From NCBI GenBank assembly GCA_019828545.1, contig JACVRA010000238.1, positions 124,001 to 188,000 on the forward strand: DNA of 64,000 nucleotides, given 5' to 3'. The stretch comes from Paracamarosporium sp. OC-R06-R3 (lineage: Eukaryota; Ascomycota; Dothideomycetes; Pleosporales; Didymosphaeriaceae). The translations under genes and the position numbers were made by a program. The notes below the pieces were generated by a model. That model was not told the DNA's origin, searched no databases, and saw nothing but the letters and a program-made list of their open reading frames with translations. Position 1 is the stretch's first letter. Each line of letters begins with the position of its first letter. Positions 46,055 through 57,553 of the stretch are shown piece by piece.

Positions 46055-47275
46055 AGGTAGCCTGCCTATCTGGCTCTGTGTTGTTTTCCAATCCCACTAG
46101 CTCTGTCACCCTGGAGCTGGACCAAGTACAAACTGTTGTGGAGACATATACCCTGAGAAAAGCATCCACAACCAGCAAGGCTGCAATGCCTCGCATGATT
46201 GTCTGTCTGTAAATTTTTAGCGCAAGGAATACTGAAGTAAAGCACTGGACTGCTCTCTCTGTGAAACGGAATCGGAATCGGAAACGGAATCTCGGCCTCT
46301 GGCTAGTACATGTATGAATGACTTGCTTGCTTGCTTGCTTGCTTGCTTGCAGGCTTGGTATGAATGGTATAAGGTGGACTGGACTGGACTGGACTGTTCA
46401 TAGTAATGGCATGGCAGTTTATGATGAGATGTTGCTTCTTCTTTTTCTTCTTCTTCCGTGCTGCTTGCGCTGCGTGTTTGTACTCGTGTGGAGGGGTCGC
46501 TGAATGACTTTAGTTGCCGTTTGCGTGGGTGCTGTTTGTTGGTGTGGAGATGGGGGTGGCGGTAAGTAGGTTCGGTTGTGATGGACTAGGAGAAGGAGGC
46601 TTATGGAAGGGGGTTGTAGGGACGTAGGGTGTGCATATTGATAGGTGCGGATAGAGCCATGTGTACGTGTGTGGCCAACAAGAACACCGTAAAATTAGCT
46701 TTAGCTTTGGCTAATTTGTTCGATTGCTATTCGTCGACTAGCCACCATTTCCCCCACGGACTTACCAGGACTCTTGAATTACTCGCGCCGGTCATACCAT
46801 TTTGCAACCCAATGCGCCTCGGTTCGATGCGGTGTTGATGTGATCCTGTTAATCTGCTTGGATTCTCTGGCGGCGTCAGCGATCATGGAGCCTTACGCCA
46901 CGCTTGTATGGATGGAAATTTATTGTTTTGTTGGCTTGGAATTCTACTGGGGCGCAGCCTTGATTGGGGGTTCGATATGGGATGGTTGGCGTGAGTATGG
47001 TGGGGGCCAGCGGCGTCACGCTTGGGGTGTTGGTGCACTGGCTTGCGCTGGTCTAGCAGCGGCGTAAGGTGTGGTTAGCTATAGTGGTGCATCGGTCCGA
47101 ACTTGGCACATTGTCATTGGCGGTGTCGACAGTCGATTAGAAATTCACTGGTAAAGTGCATGGCCGATAGGCTGTACGTGAACATAGCTGGGCAGGAGGC
47201 TTGGTACCACGAAACAAAATCGATTAAATTCCAAGCTCAACGCTTCCTTGCAAATCGTCTGCATTTACGGAGTCT
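46055..47275. other. intergenic region with simple repeats
   Basis: 1.2 kb between the HOS4-like stop and the F-box gene stop (convergent). It holds several microsatellites at 46267-46460 and no credible gene. Confidence 0.6.
46267..46460. repeat. cluster of microsatellites
   Basis: Within 200 bp are a CGGAAT-type repeat (46267-46290), seven units of TTGC (46323-46350), four units of GGACT (46376-46395) and a CTT-rich tract (46432-46457). They follow the HOS4-like gene and are probably in its 3' flank. Confidence 0.8.
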
Positions 47276-48757
47276 TTACTCTTCAGACTCGGTCATTTTG
47301 GTGTCTTTCTTTTCGTCCTCATCCCCCCCGTCCTTGTCCTGTTTCGGGGGCCCGATCTCCAACCCTCGCACATAGCACTCCCTACACCTCGTCAGCAGGT
47401 AGTTCACGCCGTGCTTCTTAGCCTCTGCATGCAGGTCCATTTCCATGTTCCCAAGAGACTTCCAGCCATCATCTTCCACGGCGACGGTGATTTCTTCTAG
47501 ACGAGGCCACTTTTCCTCTTTTTGGACTAACAAGCCGGATATCGCTGTTGTGGCGGCCGTGACCTGGGGCTCACCGCCACATTGGACTATCTTCAGTGAT
47601 TCGAGCGATTCTGGTAGGGCTTCGACGATGTGCTTCTGTGCGGCGGTAACGTCGGGCGGAGTGTCGTAGTTGGTGTAACCGAAGAGAAATTCCCACGCGA
47701 TGTTCAAGTGGGTGAGGGAGCGGTACGAGGCAAAGGACATGGGCGTGAAGGTGGAGTCTTCGTTGTCGAGCTCTACGTCGAGGTAGTGGAGTGCGATTGA
47801 CTTCAGTGTGTCCTTGTGCTGGTCCAACGCTCTACTTAGTTCTGGCGTTGAGATGGGGACCCATGCCCAGCCGTGGCCGATGTGGTAGTCGAAGGTCTCG
47901 AGGGCTTTGGCTGTGCCGAGGAAGCGGACGAGGTGTTCGCTGAGCAGCTTGCTGGAAGGCCGGAAGTCGATGGATGTCAGGTTCGTGGAGCGCGGAGCAA
48001 GGTCTAGGAAGAACTGGTCCGGGTCTTCCTGGTGGAAATTATCCCCATCGCCGATCTGCACTCCTTCGACGTGTTTGACGGATGGCCATTTGGCGATGAT
48101 GGTTAGGGGCTTAGTCAAGTGCGGATACTCTGGTGCTTCACCTCCCATGCAAACTTTCTCCAGGCTCGGAAATGGTGCTTTCACCCCCATTGCCGGCTCC
48201 TTGGATGCCGCTGTCAGCCCATTACTCACATACTCGATTACGTTCCAGTAATCCATGTCCACATCGAGAAGGGTCAGCTCGCGCAGATTTGGCAGCCGTG
48301 CAAGCATCAACGCCATGAAAGCACACATCAGTGGCTCGCCCACGGAGTTCTCGTTCCACTTCGCCTCTCCATGCACTTTCAACATGTCGATGATTCGTTG
48401 AACTTCGGCACGGTTCTCATCGGTAAATCCATGTTTTTCCCATTCCTCATCTCTCTCTTTAAGCTGCGGTCCCTCGCCGAACTCTTCCCCGTTTTTCACC
48501 TGGAACGAGTGTACGAACTCGGCCTTCGCGGGATCGAACAGTAGAGTAAGCAGGAGCTTTTGGAAGGCAGCGGTATTATCCGCAAGATGACCACAATCCG
48601 AGAGGTTGCGGTATAGGCATGGTATTGCTAGGCGAGAAATCTGGCGGTTCACAAGGAGGAGGTTGTGTATCGAGGTGAAAGGTTCATCCTCGCATGCTGC
48701 TTCGACAATGTATAGAAGTAGTTCTTCGGGCAGGTCAGACAAGCTCCGTGGAGGCAT
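47276..48757 (-). CDS. F-box domain protein
   Basis: Intronless gene for 493 residues. The N-terminal F-box is at about residues 5-45 (LSDLPEELLLYIVEAA.., LLLVNRQISRLAIPCLYRNL), which would bind Skp1 in an SCF ubiquitin ligase. The rest shows Leu-rich repeat-like periodicity (LRELTLLDVDMDYW, LTSIDFRPSSKLL, LESLKIVQCGG) of the type common in fungal F-box proteins that recognise unknown substrates. The C-terminus is Asp/Lys-rich and disordered. I start at the ATG at 48757; the longer open frame starts with TTG. It is divergent from the parvulin gene. Confidence 0.82.
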   Translation of the reverse strand: MPPRSLSDLPEELLLYIVEAACEDEPFTSIHNLLLVNRQISRLAIPCLYRNLSDCGHLADNTAAFQKLLLTLLFDPAKAEFVHSFQVKNGEEFGEGPQLKERDEEWEKHGFTDENRAEVQRIIDMLKVHGEAKWNENSVGEPLMCAFMALMLARLPNLRELTLLDVDMDYWNVIEYVSNGLTAASKEPAMGVKAPFPSLEKVCMGGEAPEYPHLTKPLTIIAKWPSVKHVEGVQIGDGDNFHQEDPDQFFLDLAPRSTNLTSIDFRPSSKLLSEHLVRFLGTAKALETFDYHIGHGWAWVPISTPELSRALDQHKDTLKSIALHYLDVELDNEDSTFTPMSFASYRSLTHLNIAWEFLFGYTNYDTPPDVTAAQKHIVEALPESLESLKIVQCGGEPQVTAATTAISGLLVQKEEKWPRLEEITVAVEDDGWKSLGNMEMDLHAEAKKHGVNYLLTRCRECYVRGLEIGPPKQDKDGGDEDEKKDTKMTESEE

Positions 48758-49102
48758 TTTGGCGAATTCACACCGAGAGAACAAGGTCCTCGCCTGCGGT
48801 AGGAAGCCTCCAGAAATTATTTATACGATCTTGTTATTATGTCATATGTGTACGACCTTGGAAGTGAGTGTTTCCTCACCGCCTGCCGCTTACGCTGGTG
48901 GTGGTGCGCCGGCCCCGCCGACGTAGTTTCACCCCACCAGCGCAACCTTATTCGTACGTCAAACCCAGGCAACCATCGTAACTGTCCACCCCACCATAAG
49001 CGCTATCCTGTTCGCAGTAGGCAGCATCTTGGAAACGTCCGTGTCAATCACCGGTTTCTTGCAGCTGGCCGCCTACTCCCTTGACTCGTTTCAGCCACAG
49101 CC
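48758..49102. other. divergent promoter region F-box / PIN4
   Basis: 345 bp between two divergent start codons; contains both promoters, no gene. Confidence 0.6.
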
Positions 49103-49597
49103 ATGCCTCCCAAGAACAAGGGCAAAGGAAAAGACTCCGGGGATAGCAAGGGCGACGGCAAATCCAAGCTCAAACCCGCAACTAGCATCAACGTGCGGCA
49201 CATTCTGTGTGAGAAACACAGTAAGAAGGAAGAAGCGCTGGAGAAGCTGAGGAATGGAGCAAAATTCGATGAGGTGGCGCGGGAAATGAGCGAAGACAAG
49301 GCCAGGCAGGGTATGTTGCCGCCCCTTTCCCTTTCCCCTCACGAAATTAAAAGGCGATGGAATGAAGAGCTGATTTGTGTAGGTGGTAGTCTGGGGTGGA
49401 AGGTAAGAGGGAGTCTGCTGGCTGATTTCGAGAAGGTCGCGTATGAGCTGGAGCCGAGCAGTAAGTTTTCAGTCTTCGCGGGGTTTTGAAAGAGATTGGA
49501 GCTGATTGAATTGATTGTAGCTACGGCGAGTCCCAAATTAGGAGAGTGCAAGACGGGAGAAGGGTACCATATCATTATGGTTGAGGGCAGGAAGTGA
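49103..49597 (+). CDS. PIN4: parvulin-type peptidyl-prolyl isomerase, PIN4/Par14 family
   Basis: Three exons, 49103-49310, 49383-49460 and 49521-49597, give 120 residues. A basic, Gly/Lys-rich N-terminus (KNKGKGKDSGDSKG) as in Par14 precedes the single rotamase domain: INVRHILCEKHSKKEEAL, the GGSLGWKVRGSLLADFEKVAYEL core formed across intron 1, and GYHIIMVEGRK at the end. It lacks a WW domain, so it is not Pin1/Ess1. It catalyses cis-trans isomerisation of peptidyl-prolyl bonds; relatives act in ribosome biogenesis and chromatin. Both introns are phase 1 and reconstruct the family length. Confidence 0.92.
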
Positions 49598-50162
49598 AGA
49601 GAACTATGTGTGGTGTTCAGGCCGTCCCTGAAGCTAAGTAGTCACTTAAAATCATTCCGTAAGGGAAATTACATATTACTATGCGCTGTATGTAAAGGAG
49701 TGCCTCATTGATGGCGCCGTGTTCATGTTGGCCTAGGCGATATGTACAACAGCGGTCTTGTGAAGACGAAGTCAGGTAAATGCCTTCCCTCAGAGACCAC
49801 AAAGGATATACTTGATCAGTCCAAAATATTGGAATGCATTCGGTCATACTATTTTAATACACTACATAATTGATTGGCTTCGACCCTTCGTTGCAAGGCA
49901 GCACACCCGTGAACAACTACTTGCATTTAACGTAGGAGACGCCTTGATGAATATATTGGAACTTACGCAGCTACAATTACCCTCGTTATCAGCATTTGGC
50001 GTGGTGCTTTGATCAGCTCATTACCGAATGATTGGATACAAGACTGTTTGACAACCCTGCTCACCGGCGCGGGGTAAACGTCCGCAGCCTTGTCCATATA
50101 TCACGACACCCATCAATACTGTTGGCCCGCAAAGTTTCATACACGTACTCCTTCATGTCAAT
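49598..50162. other. intergenic region
   Basis: 565 bp, AT-rich. It contains the PIN4 3' UTR and the promoter of the next gene. No gene is supported. Confidence 0.55.
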
Positions 50163-51026
50163 ATGTCTTCGACTGACGATCTGACGAACCGTTTGCGCAA
50201 GGTCTCGCTCAGCGACAGTAAGCAGCGCCGTGCTGAGCCTGAATCTCCACCAAAGTCCTTTCTCCAATCCATGAACGAGAAATTAGAGCAAAGGCCACAG
50301 AAGCGGAGATTTCGCAATCGAGGTGGTTTCGGTTCTAGAAGCAAGCGCACAGCAACGCCTGTGGATCCGTCCTCATACTACATCGTAGAGAACGACAAAG
50401 ATTTCTTGGGTGTTTATTCAACGACCACCACCGCAACAAGAGCGGCGAGACTAGCCGGAGCATTGGATTTTTATCTCGCTCGATGGGTGGACGAAGGTTT
50501 GCGCGATTGCGGGAACTGGGTCCGAATCTTGCCGCAGGAGCTTCACGATACGAGGAGTTCAACAGAGGAAGGAGACATAGAGAATCTCAGGGATGGCGAT
50601 ACAAAAGGCAATATTGGTAATGAAGACAGTCACGATCATTTAACAAAAAAGGAGTCGAAACAGCAAACCGAAGACACAGGCCCCAAGCGCTTACCCGTCA
50701 ACACCAAGGCTGGATCAGGAGAAAGTGCAGCACCTGACGGATCACACATTTCACCATCAACGAGGCCCATTGGAAACATTTATGTAGCCCTAGATTGCTC
50801 GCTCTGCCTTGGTCTCTTCACCGAAAAATCAAGAGCTTGGGAGGCCTGCATGAAGCATAAGACGCAGATGACGTACTCTGTGAGGCTCAGAAATTCGAAG
50901 CAGTGGGTTGACAAAACTGGTATGCCTCACTTGGAAGGTACAATTGGCGGGAGTGGATTGCATTGTTGGTTTGTGAAATTATTCATAGTTGATGAGATGC
51001 CCCGAGGACGGAGGAAGGGGGCATAA
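50163..51026 (+). CDS. hypothetical basic protein
   Basis: Intronless 287-residue frame from an ATG at 50163. The N-terminus is basic and disordered (KPQKRRFRNRGGFGSRSKR-like cluster around residues 45-63). A compact region follows (YYIVENDKDFLGVYSTTTTATRAARLAG then FYLARWVDEGLRDCGNWVRI). Residues about 145-200 are a charged disordered linker. The C-terminal third contains CSLCLGLFTEKSRAW and KTQMTYSVRLRNSKQWVDKTG. Four Cys are present but not in a standard zinc motif. I do not recognise the family. Confidence 0.7.
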   Translation: MSSTDDLTNRLRKVSLSDSKQRRAEPESPPKSFLQSMNEKLEQRPQKRRFRNRGGFGSRSKRTATPVDPSSYYIVENDKDFLGVYSTTTTATRAARLAGALDFYLARWVDEGLRDCGNWVRILPQELHDTRSSTEEGDIENLRDGDTKGNIGNEDSHDHLTKKESKQQTEDTGPKRLPVNTKAGSGESAAPDGSHISPSTRPIGNIYVALDCSLCLGLFTEKSRAWEACMKHKTQMTYSVRLRNSKQWVDKTGMPHLEGTIGGSGLHCWFVKLFIVDEMPRGRRKGA

Positions 51027-52007
51027 GAACATATGACGAATTGAGATGGGATGATATGAGCTCGTTTGCGGGGTATGGAGATTATGATTATTCCAAGTTC
51101 ATGTGCGGTATGCGATCAGTACTTGGTATACTTTCTAGGTACGAAGGCGTGCTGTATTAGGTAGAGTGAGGGCTAACCGTTATTGTCATAGTTTTATTTT
51201 GCTATTGCCTATAAGCAAATATATGCCTTTTAGCATATGACTTATATAGCTTCCATAGCTCATCAGCGGAATTACGTAGCTTCTTTTGCTTTTCCGTCAC
51301 CCATGCATCTGCGGAAATGAATAGCAAGAAACAAACTCCATCTAGGCAAGTACCTGTCTAGTGATTGTCACCGTGGGAAATATGCTGTTCAGCTAACCAG
51401 TGAGTACAGGTGCCTCTGCAGGTGACATGTGATGTAGACTTTTGCTATTTACTGTTGGTGGTTTTGACACGTACAGCGACCTGATCATAGCTAATATTGC
51501 ATTTCTGAAACAGTTTTCAACCGTAAAAAGAACTTTAGGAGCAAGAATGATTGTGTTAGATGTCTCATGAACGCTATTTTGAGGTTGACAGCCCAACAGA
51601 TTCCTTCACGCATAGGAAAAAGTTTGTAACGAAAAATACAGTCAGGAATGTAGATGAATAGACACGTCAGGAATGTCTACTACATGGTACTAGTATAAGC
51701 AAATTCCGATGTCTGGGATACTCTTGAAAGGTTATAAGCCCCCGAATCCCACACTGTGGAGTTCGGAGTAAAGATCGGAATGCTCACGGCACCTAAAACG
51801 GAAGGTCGGCTACAAAGTAACGAGTCAGCGCATGTTTTACGTACGCACTCCTGTAGCTTTGGAATAAGCCACAATCGTAAACGGCCTAGTATATATGGTA
51901 AGCGATGAGTCGATGGACCTCTTTTGCTCATACTTTTAAAGGCTCTGTGAGGCACCTCAACTAGGCTTCAATCAAAATCCCTTCACACTGGATATCAACC
52001 TACCATC
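51027..52007. other. AT-rich intergenic region
   Basis: 981 bp without a supported gene; stops are frequent in all frames. A weak minus-strand frame at 51680-51955 has no coding character. Confidence 0.55.
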
Positions 52008-52646
52008 ATGCTGGACTTCAGTTTCTACATTACTACTCCTCGCCTAGCAATAACATACTTCAATCCAACCAAAGAATCTCACATCGTCTTCACTCTCGAA
52101 CTATACAAAGATTATACTACCATCGATGCAAACGGAAACGTCAAACGCACCATCCCTGATCGCGCCGCAGCAATCGAGATGATGGAGGCTCGTGCAGCAC
52201 AGATCGAGTCAAGCGGCTACGGCAGGTATCTCGTCTCTGTTCTCCCTCCTTCTGAGTCCGATGAAAATCCAGCCCAGCGCGTCCAGAATGCGACACCAGT
52301 CGGCTTAGTCGGTCTCAATTTACGTGGGGCACACACACCACAACTACCCGACATTGGATTCAATTTCCTTCCCTCTTGCAGAAGGAAGGGGTATGCGACA
52401 GAAGCTGCAGAGGGGCTACTGGGTTTTTACGAACGTGAAAAGGGCGTGACCGAGTTTTTAGGATATTGCGACGACGATAACGAGGCATCCATAAAAGTAT
52501 TAAAGAAGTCGGGGTTCGAGCTACTTGGGGAGAGGAAGATTGGCGCGTTGCTGAATCCAGGAGGAATCAGACGAGAAGAGCCACCAAAGAAGCTGTTGGT
52601 CTGGACGAGAGGTCTAAAGAAGGACGTCAAGGAATATGGATTATGA
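52008..52646 (+). CDS. GNAT-family N-acetyltransferase
   Basis: Intronless 212-residue protein. The fold matches GNAT acetyltransferases of the RimJ/RimL type: ITTPRLAITYFNPT at the start, the central PVGLVGLNLRG strand and PDIGFNFLPSCRRKGYATEAAEGLLGFY, where the RRKGYATEA segment is the acetyl-CoA pyrophosphate-binding motif A, then NEASIKVLKKSGFELLGER. It transfers acetyl from acetyl-CoA to an amine; the substrate is not evident. The stop lies 131 bp from the convergent HET gene. Confidence 0.88.
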   Translation: MLDFSFYITTPRLAITYFNPTKESHIVFTLELYKDYTTIDANGNVKRTIPDRAAAIEMMEARAAQIESSGYGRYLVSVLPPSESDENPAQRVQNATPVGLVGLNLRGAHTPQLPDIGFNFLPSCRRKGYATEAAEGLLGFYEREKGVTEFLGYCDDDNEASIKVLKKSGFELLGERKIGALLNPGGIRREEPPKKLLVWTRGLKKDVKEYGL

Positions 52647-52777
52647 AGGGCACAATTGCTTATAGTTGCACGGTATTAAAAAAAGCCTAACACCATACCG
52701 CGTATCTTGGTAGCCGATATGGATGGGTGGTTTGATATTATGGCTCAGTAGAGCAATTGATACATGATCATAATTGT

Positions 52778-54644
52778 TTAAATGACCCAAATCGTTTTCA
52801 CGTCGTTCCATGGTATTTCACCATTCATGATGCCGTGTACGTAGGCGTCACCAACAAGCAAGAACATCTGCTTTGTATCGGTACTGGAGTTGGTGCCGGT
52901 GCCGGAATCGCTAACTTCGTTTCGCATCACAAACGGTAATCGGCCTCCTTCAAAGATCCAAACCTGATCCCCAGGTCTTGTGTGCAGTGGCCCCACACCC
53001 ATATAACCATTATCGGTAAGGAAGAACCTGTGGTTCGGTAACATACCACAAAGTGCATCATGAAGGGCGTTTCTTGTGCCGTTCTGCACATATTGATCAA
53101 AGTCGCTCTCGTGGAACCATTGCGGCCGGCAAACGGGACGCTCTAGCGTAATCAAATCCCCTATCATAGTTCTCCAAAACGCCTCTTTAAGGCTCCCGCC
53201 GGTGATGTACGCATCTGTTAAAGGCATTTGGTATAACTCCAACAGCGCGCTACACATCAGAATCGTTTTGCGGAGATCATCCTCGTTTATGTCCTCATCA
53301 TCGTCCACCTCATATATGTGGCCCACTTCTAAAACGTTGTCGACATGTATACCAGTCAATGCGAGAGCCATGCCGTTAGTAATGATGGACATTGGTAAAC
53401 GTTCAGTGCCACATGCCAGATAAGTTGTGAATCGATCGCTGTGCCGCCACCACCGCGCTTGACGTGTACCGAGGCGACCAGAGCACGCAAAGTCGATTGC
53501 CCATGACGGCAAGCCAGGCGTAACATGAGGCATCTCACAAGCTGCAATAAGCGGTCTAAGCCAATCACCGTTTCGGAGGAGATCTAACGTGACGTCTACG
53601 AAAAGCTTTTCCAAGGGTACATCGTATCTGCAGTGCCTCGCGCCCGGCAGAGCTGCAAGCGCAGTTGCTGGTAGAAGACCGAGAAGTGCATAGATTTTAT
53701 CCCTCGGGTCCGTAGCATCACTGACGGTGGTGAGATTGAGTAAGCTCGAACGCATTTACCTCGCATTTGGGGCGTACGTACCGGTATCGCCAGCGCATAA
53801 ACAATCGGAGCGGTGAGTCACTGGTCGCTGTCCTTTGTAGACCGCGCACAGGATACAAGAAGAGAGCAAGGAGTCCCGAGTGCCGAGCTATCGCATCATC
53901 AACTGGGTCAGCTACGGAAGCTTCGTACTCGTCCCCACAAAGGAATGCAGCAGTTCGGCCTATATGGCTCCAAGAAACCGATACTGGCCCCCATTGGAGG
54001 TCAGCAGATGTTGGCATTATTGCTTCTTGGACGGTCCATATTCGTGACCACCATGGATGGCCATTCAAGGCGAAAGCGCGAAATGCTCTACGTGCCGCTT
54101 CGCCCTCAACAGATTCCGAGAAAAGTCTTGGTACCTGCTTCAGCAACAGAGGCGCATCTTCATGCAAGTCTACCTCTAGTCCAGCTATGGTTTCGAAAAA
54201 GTTGAACACGGCCTGCACGTCGCGGACTGAGAACGGTGCGGATGGATCAATTTCACCGAACCAGATGATACAGTGCGTGCTTTGTCGGTAGATATCCCTC
54301 ATCATTGCAACTTGCTGTGCTTTTTCTTCATTGTCAGACTGATTGATGCACAGTTGGTCTACCCACAAGGTTCGAGCGTGGGTAGGATGACGAAGTCTTT
54401 TTAGGGCAGCGTGGAGATTGCGAGTGAGGGCAACTTTGCTCCCAGAAATGTGGATCGTCTCTTCCTCACCAGCGCCCCAAACGTACGACAATGCTTCGTA
54501 TCCAACATTATCATCAAGACTCACCACGCGGGTCGTGCATTGTACTTCCTCGTTGTGTTGACCTGGCAAAACACCTAGCACTCGGATCTCTCGCTCCCGC
54601 GACGGCTTTCTGCAGATCAAGTAGGAACCTCCCTCCTTCGACAT
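52778..54644 (-). CDS. HET-domain (heterokaryon incompatibility) protein 1
   Basis: Two exons, 54644-53782 and 53720-52778, joined in phase 2 across a 61 nt intron, give 601 residues. The HET domain spans about 48-200, with its three typical blocks: GYEALSYVWG, RTLWVDQLCINQSDNEEKAQQV (about 92-113) and a WWSRIWTVQE block near 198. The intron sits exactly at the RYRDATDPRDKIYALLGL motif, which becomes complete only after splicing and confirms the model. HET proteins trigger cell death when incompatible hyphae fuse. No NACHT, WD40 or other C-terminal sensor is seen. It is divergent from a second HET gene 596 bp away. Confidence 0.92.
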
Positions 54645-55240
54645 TGGGGTAGGAGCGATGTTTTCATGCCGGTCAGGACAGATGTGGATGCACGGCGGTG
54701 GGGCTATGGATCAGCTACTGAGCATCGCCCCGCATTAAGCGCTCGAATGGGACAATGGTTGGGGGCGCATTATTTGGCGAAGGCCCCAATACAAACCACT
54801 ATAGAGAATGCATTTCTAGAGAGAAATAGATATTTCTGAAGTCTTTGTGCACGCATGAAGCTGTATATACAGAGAGATATTTGAGTATGCAAAAATCTTA
54901 GTCTTAAGGCTTCCTATGTTGCATTTCAGAAAGGCCTAAGCCATTAGCGTCAATTTTCGATTACCCGCCAGAGCGCATTATCCTCATTGCCTCAGCATTT
55001 CGCCCCTCACCGCCGCCTAATCGCCTGAGCCTCAAGCACTCAAATATGACCATCTATCTCTCATTTTCACGCCCACACCGCAAACTGTCGCACCTATACA
55101 ACCACAACACCTCCAATTCTGATCCAAGCCAAAGTTTTCAGGCCCATCGCACGTCGTACAACCCTAGAACGCATAACAAGGTGCCTGCTTTTGTTATGTA
55201 AACTTTCGCAAAACATCTACAGATTTTTTTGTTAGAAAAA
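54645..55240. other. shared promoter region of two divergent HET genes
   Basis: 596 bp between the start codons of the two HET-domain genes; it is AT-rich and must include both promoters. Confidence 0.6.
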
Positions 55241-57553
55241 ATGGCTCTGTGCGAACTATGCAAGAACATCCCCTGGGAATCTCTCCCTACAGTTCCACCG
55301 GATCTACCCTCTATTGTGACTGGACAGAAATATATCCAGCCACTTATGCGCTGGCCAAAGGAAGTGAACGGTCATCCACACCACCAGAGCCTAGATGCAC
55401 TACAAAAATCGGCCTCATCATGTTCTCTTTGTAGTCTGATCTGTTCATCTGCTGAGAACGTACAGAAGGAGCTTGAGGAGCTGAAGCCGAAATGGGAAGC
55501 GAAGGAAATGATGGAGTATGATTGGCCAACCTACAACTTGTTTCTTGTCAAGAGGCGGGAGGGCGGCGACGGCTGTTGGGTTATGAGTTTCGTGGACAGT
55601 GACAACGATTGGTCTAGAACACGCAAAGAGAAAGGCATCGAGGAGGCGTGGATCATAGCGGCATTGGGACTTTGTGTTCAAAACGGTAGATCTCACTATT
55701 TAAGAAAGATGGAGTAAGTTTCGATATGCTGATACAGTCAGATGATCCTTTAGAAAAAGTCATTCATGGCAGACCTATGGAGGCTTCTACCCATTCAACG
55801 ACTGCCTTCCAGAAAAGCCGTAGGTGGCTGGAGGAATGCGACAGTCATCCTACCTGCAAACCGCCTCTGATGTTGTTGCCTTCTCGCATACTCGATGTGG
55901 GCGAACCCGACAGTCCCAAGGTGCATCTATGGGAGCCTGTCCCTGAAGGCACTGTCGGCCAGTATGTGACACTGAGCTATTGTTGGGGTTCATCTCAACA
56001 GTTCACCACGACCCGAGCTACGATGGAAGAGCGAAAAGCCGGAATCCCCGTGGATGACATGCCGGCAACGTATCAAGACATCGTGAAGCTGACGCGGGAA
56101 CTTGGACTGCGCTATCTTTGGGTCGACGCGTTGTGTATTTGTCAGGATGAACGTGCAGATTGGGAGAGAGAGTCCGCCAAGATGTTCTCCATTTATTCCA
56201 ACGCCTACTTGACAGTCGCCGCAGCCGGAGCAAAAGATAGCTCCGAGGGGTTCCTCCACTCGCGTACTAATCGAACATTCGTAGAGTTAGACTACATTCG
56301 CAGCAAGATACGCGGAAAAGCTCTTGCGTTTAATCTGCCTCTGCGTGAAGAGCTCATGAAGCGCGATTACATTAACCTACCAGATGAACCTCTCTCTAAG
56401 CGAGCTTGGGCCCTGCAAGAACGTGTGCTCTCTCACCGGCTCTTGATATACGGCTCAGATCAGATGTTCTTGTACGTATACCCAATGGACGAACTTCTTC
56501 TGCGCCAGCTGACCCTGTGTTTCCATAAATAGTGAGTGCAACGAAGGCTTTCGCGGAGGAGATGGTCTCTATCTTAAAGAACGACACGACAGCGCACACA
56601 AGATCCTAGAGGCAGAAGAAACCGAGGAAGAAGAAACCGAGGAAGAAGAAGCCGATGCAAAAGAAACCGATGCAAAAGAAACCGATGCAGAAGATACCGG
56701 TGCAGAAGAAATCGAGGCAGGAGAAACCGAAAGCACTGGCAGCTGGTTCAAAAGATTACGTCTCAACAGACGACCTAAACGCGACCTCTTAAAGGGGTGG
56801 TACAACATGATATACCTTTATGGGTCTAAAGAACTGACGTGTGCATCCGACAAGCTACCAGCACTATCAGGAATTGCTAGTCTCTATGCAGAGAAAATTG
56901 GCGAGGAATATCTTGCTGGTTTGTGGAGAGGTCAGCTGATCGAGGGATTGATGTGGCAGAGCCTCAGCTATCGGAGAATCTCAGAATACCGTGCCCCATC
57001 GTGGTCGTGGGCATCTGGCGATGGGATCCCAGCAACGGGACAGGCAACTGATTTCACCGAGATCGCTGAGATTCTTGACGCAAAGGTTACCCTCAAAGGA
57101 CCCAATCCATTTGGCGAGGTCACAGACGGATGGATCCGTCTTCGGGCTCCATGCGAACAATTGTATCCTATGCTGGAGGGCTGGGATCCTGAAGCGCCAG
57201 ACTCTTACAGGTATGATATCAACATCAAAGTGCGCACCAAGACTGGCAATCCTGAAGGTATTTACTCGCGTTTTGATTTCGCCTTTACAGAGGACGATGC
57301 TCCTCAAGAGGCGAAGAAGATTGCGAAGAGCTTAGAGGGTGTCGCTATCTTTGCTCTCTTCGTCCTGAAATCCTGGCCTTTAAACGCGGACGCGACAGAG
57401 GATGATATGACATATCATGCATTAATCGTTAAAAAAGTGGAGGGAACAGAGAATTACCAGAGGCTCGGGTTTCTGCTGGCTGATAAGGAGGAACTTGGAA
57501 TGGAGCCTGAAAAAGAGAGCAGAGAAGGGTTCTCCACAATTACATTAGTTTAG
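55241..57553 (+). CDS. HET-domain protein 2 with acidic pentapeptide repeat
   Basis: Three exons, 55241-55685, 55742-56471 and 56533-57553 (introns 56 and 61 nt, phases 1 and 2), give 731 residues. The N-terminus has CELCKNIP and CSLCSLI Cys pairs, common before such HET domains. The HET domain (about 230-380) carries VTLSYCWGSSQQ, LRYLWVDALCICQDERADW and YLTVAAAGAKDSSEGFL. Joining exons 2 and 3 makes the expected QMFFEC motif. After it come eight units of a five-residue acidic repeat (about residues 418-457) and then a basic patch (KRLRLNRRPKRD). The final third contains the YRAPSWSWAS block typical of this HET subfamily. Divergent from HET protein 1. I start at the first ATG; a TTG in frame precedes it. 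Confidence 0.9.
56609..56728 (+). repeat. 15 bp coding minisatellite in HET protein 2
   Basis: Eight successive 15 bp units encode a five-residue acidic motif of consensus (E/D)-A-(K/E)-E-T. The two central units are identical (DAKET) and the outer ones are diverged. Frame is kept whatever the unit number, so natural length variation is likely. Confidence 0.9.
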
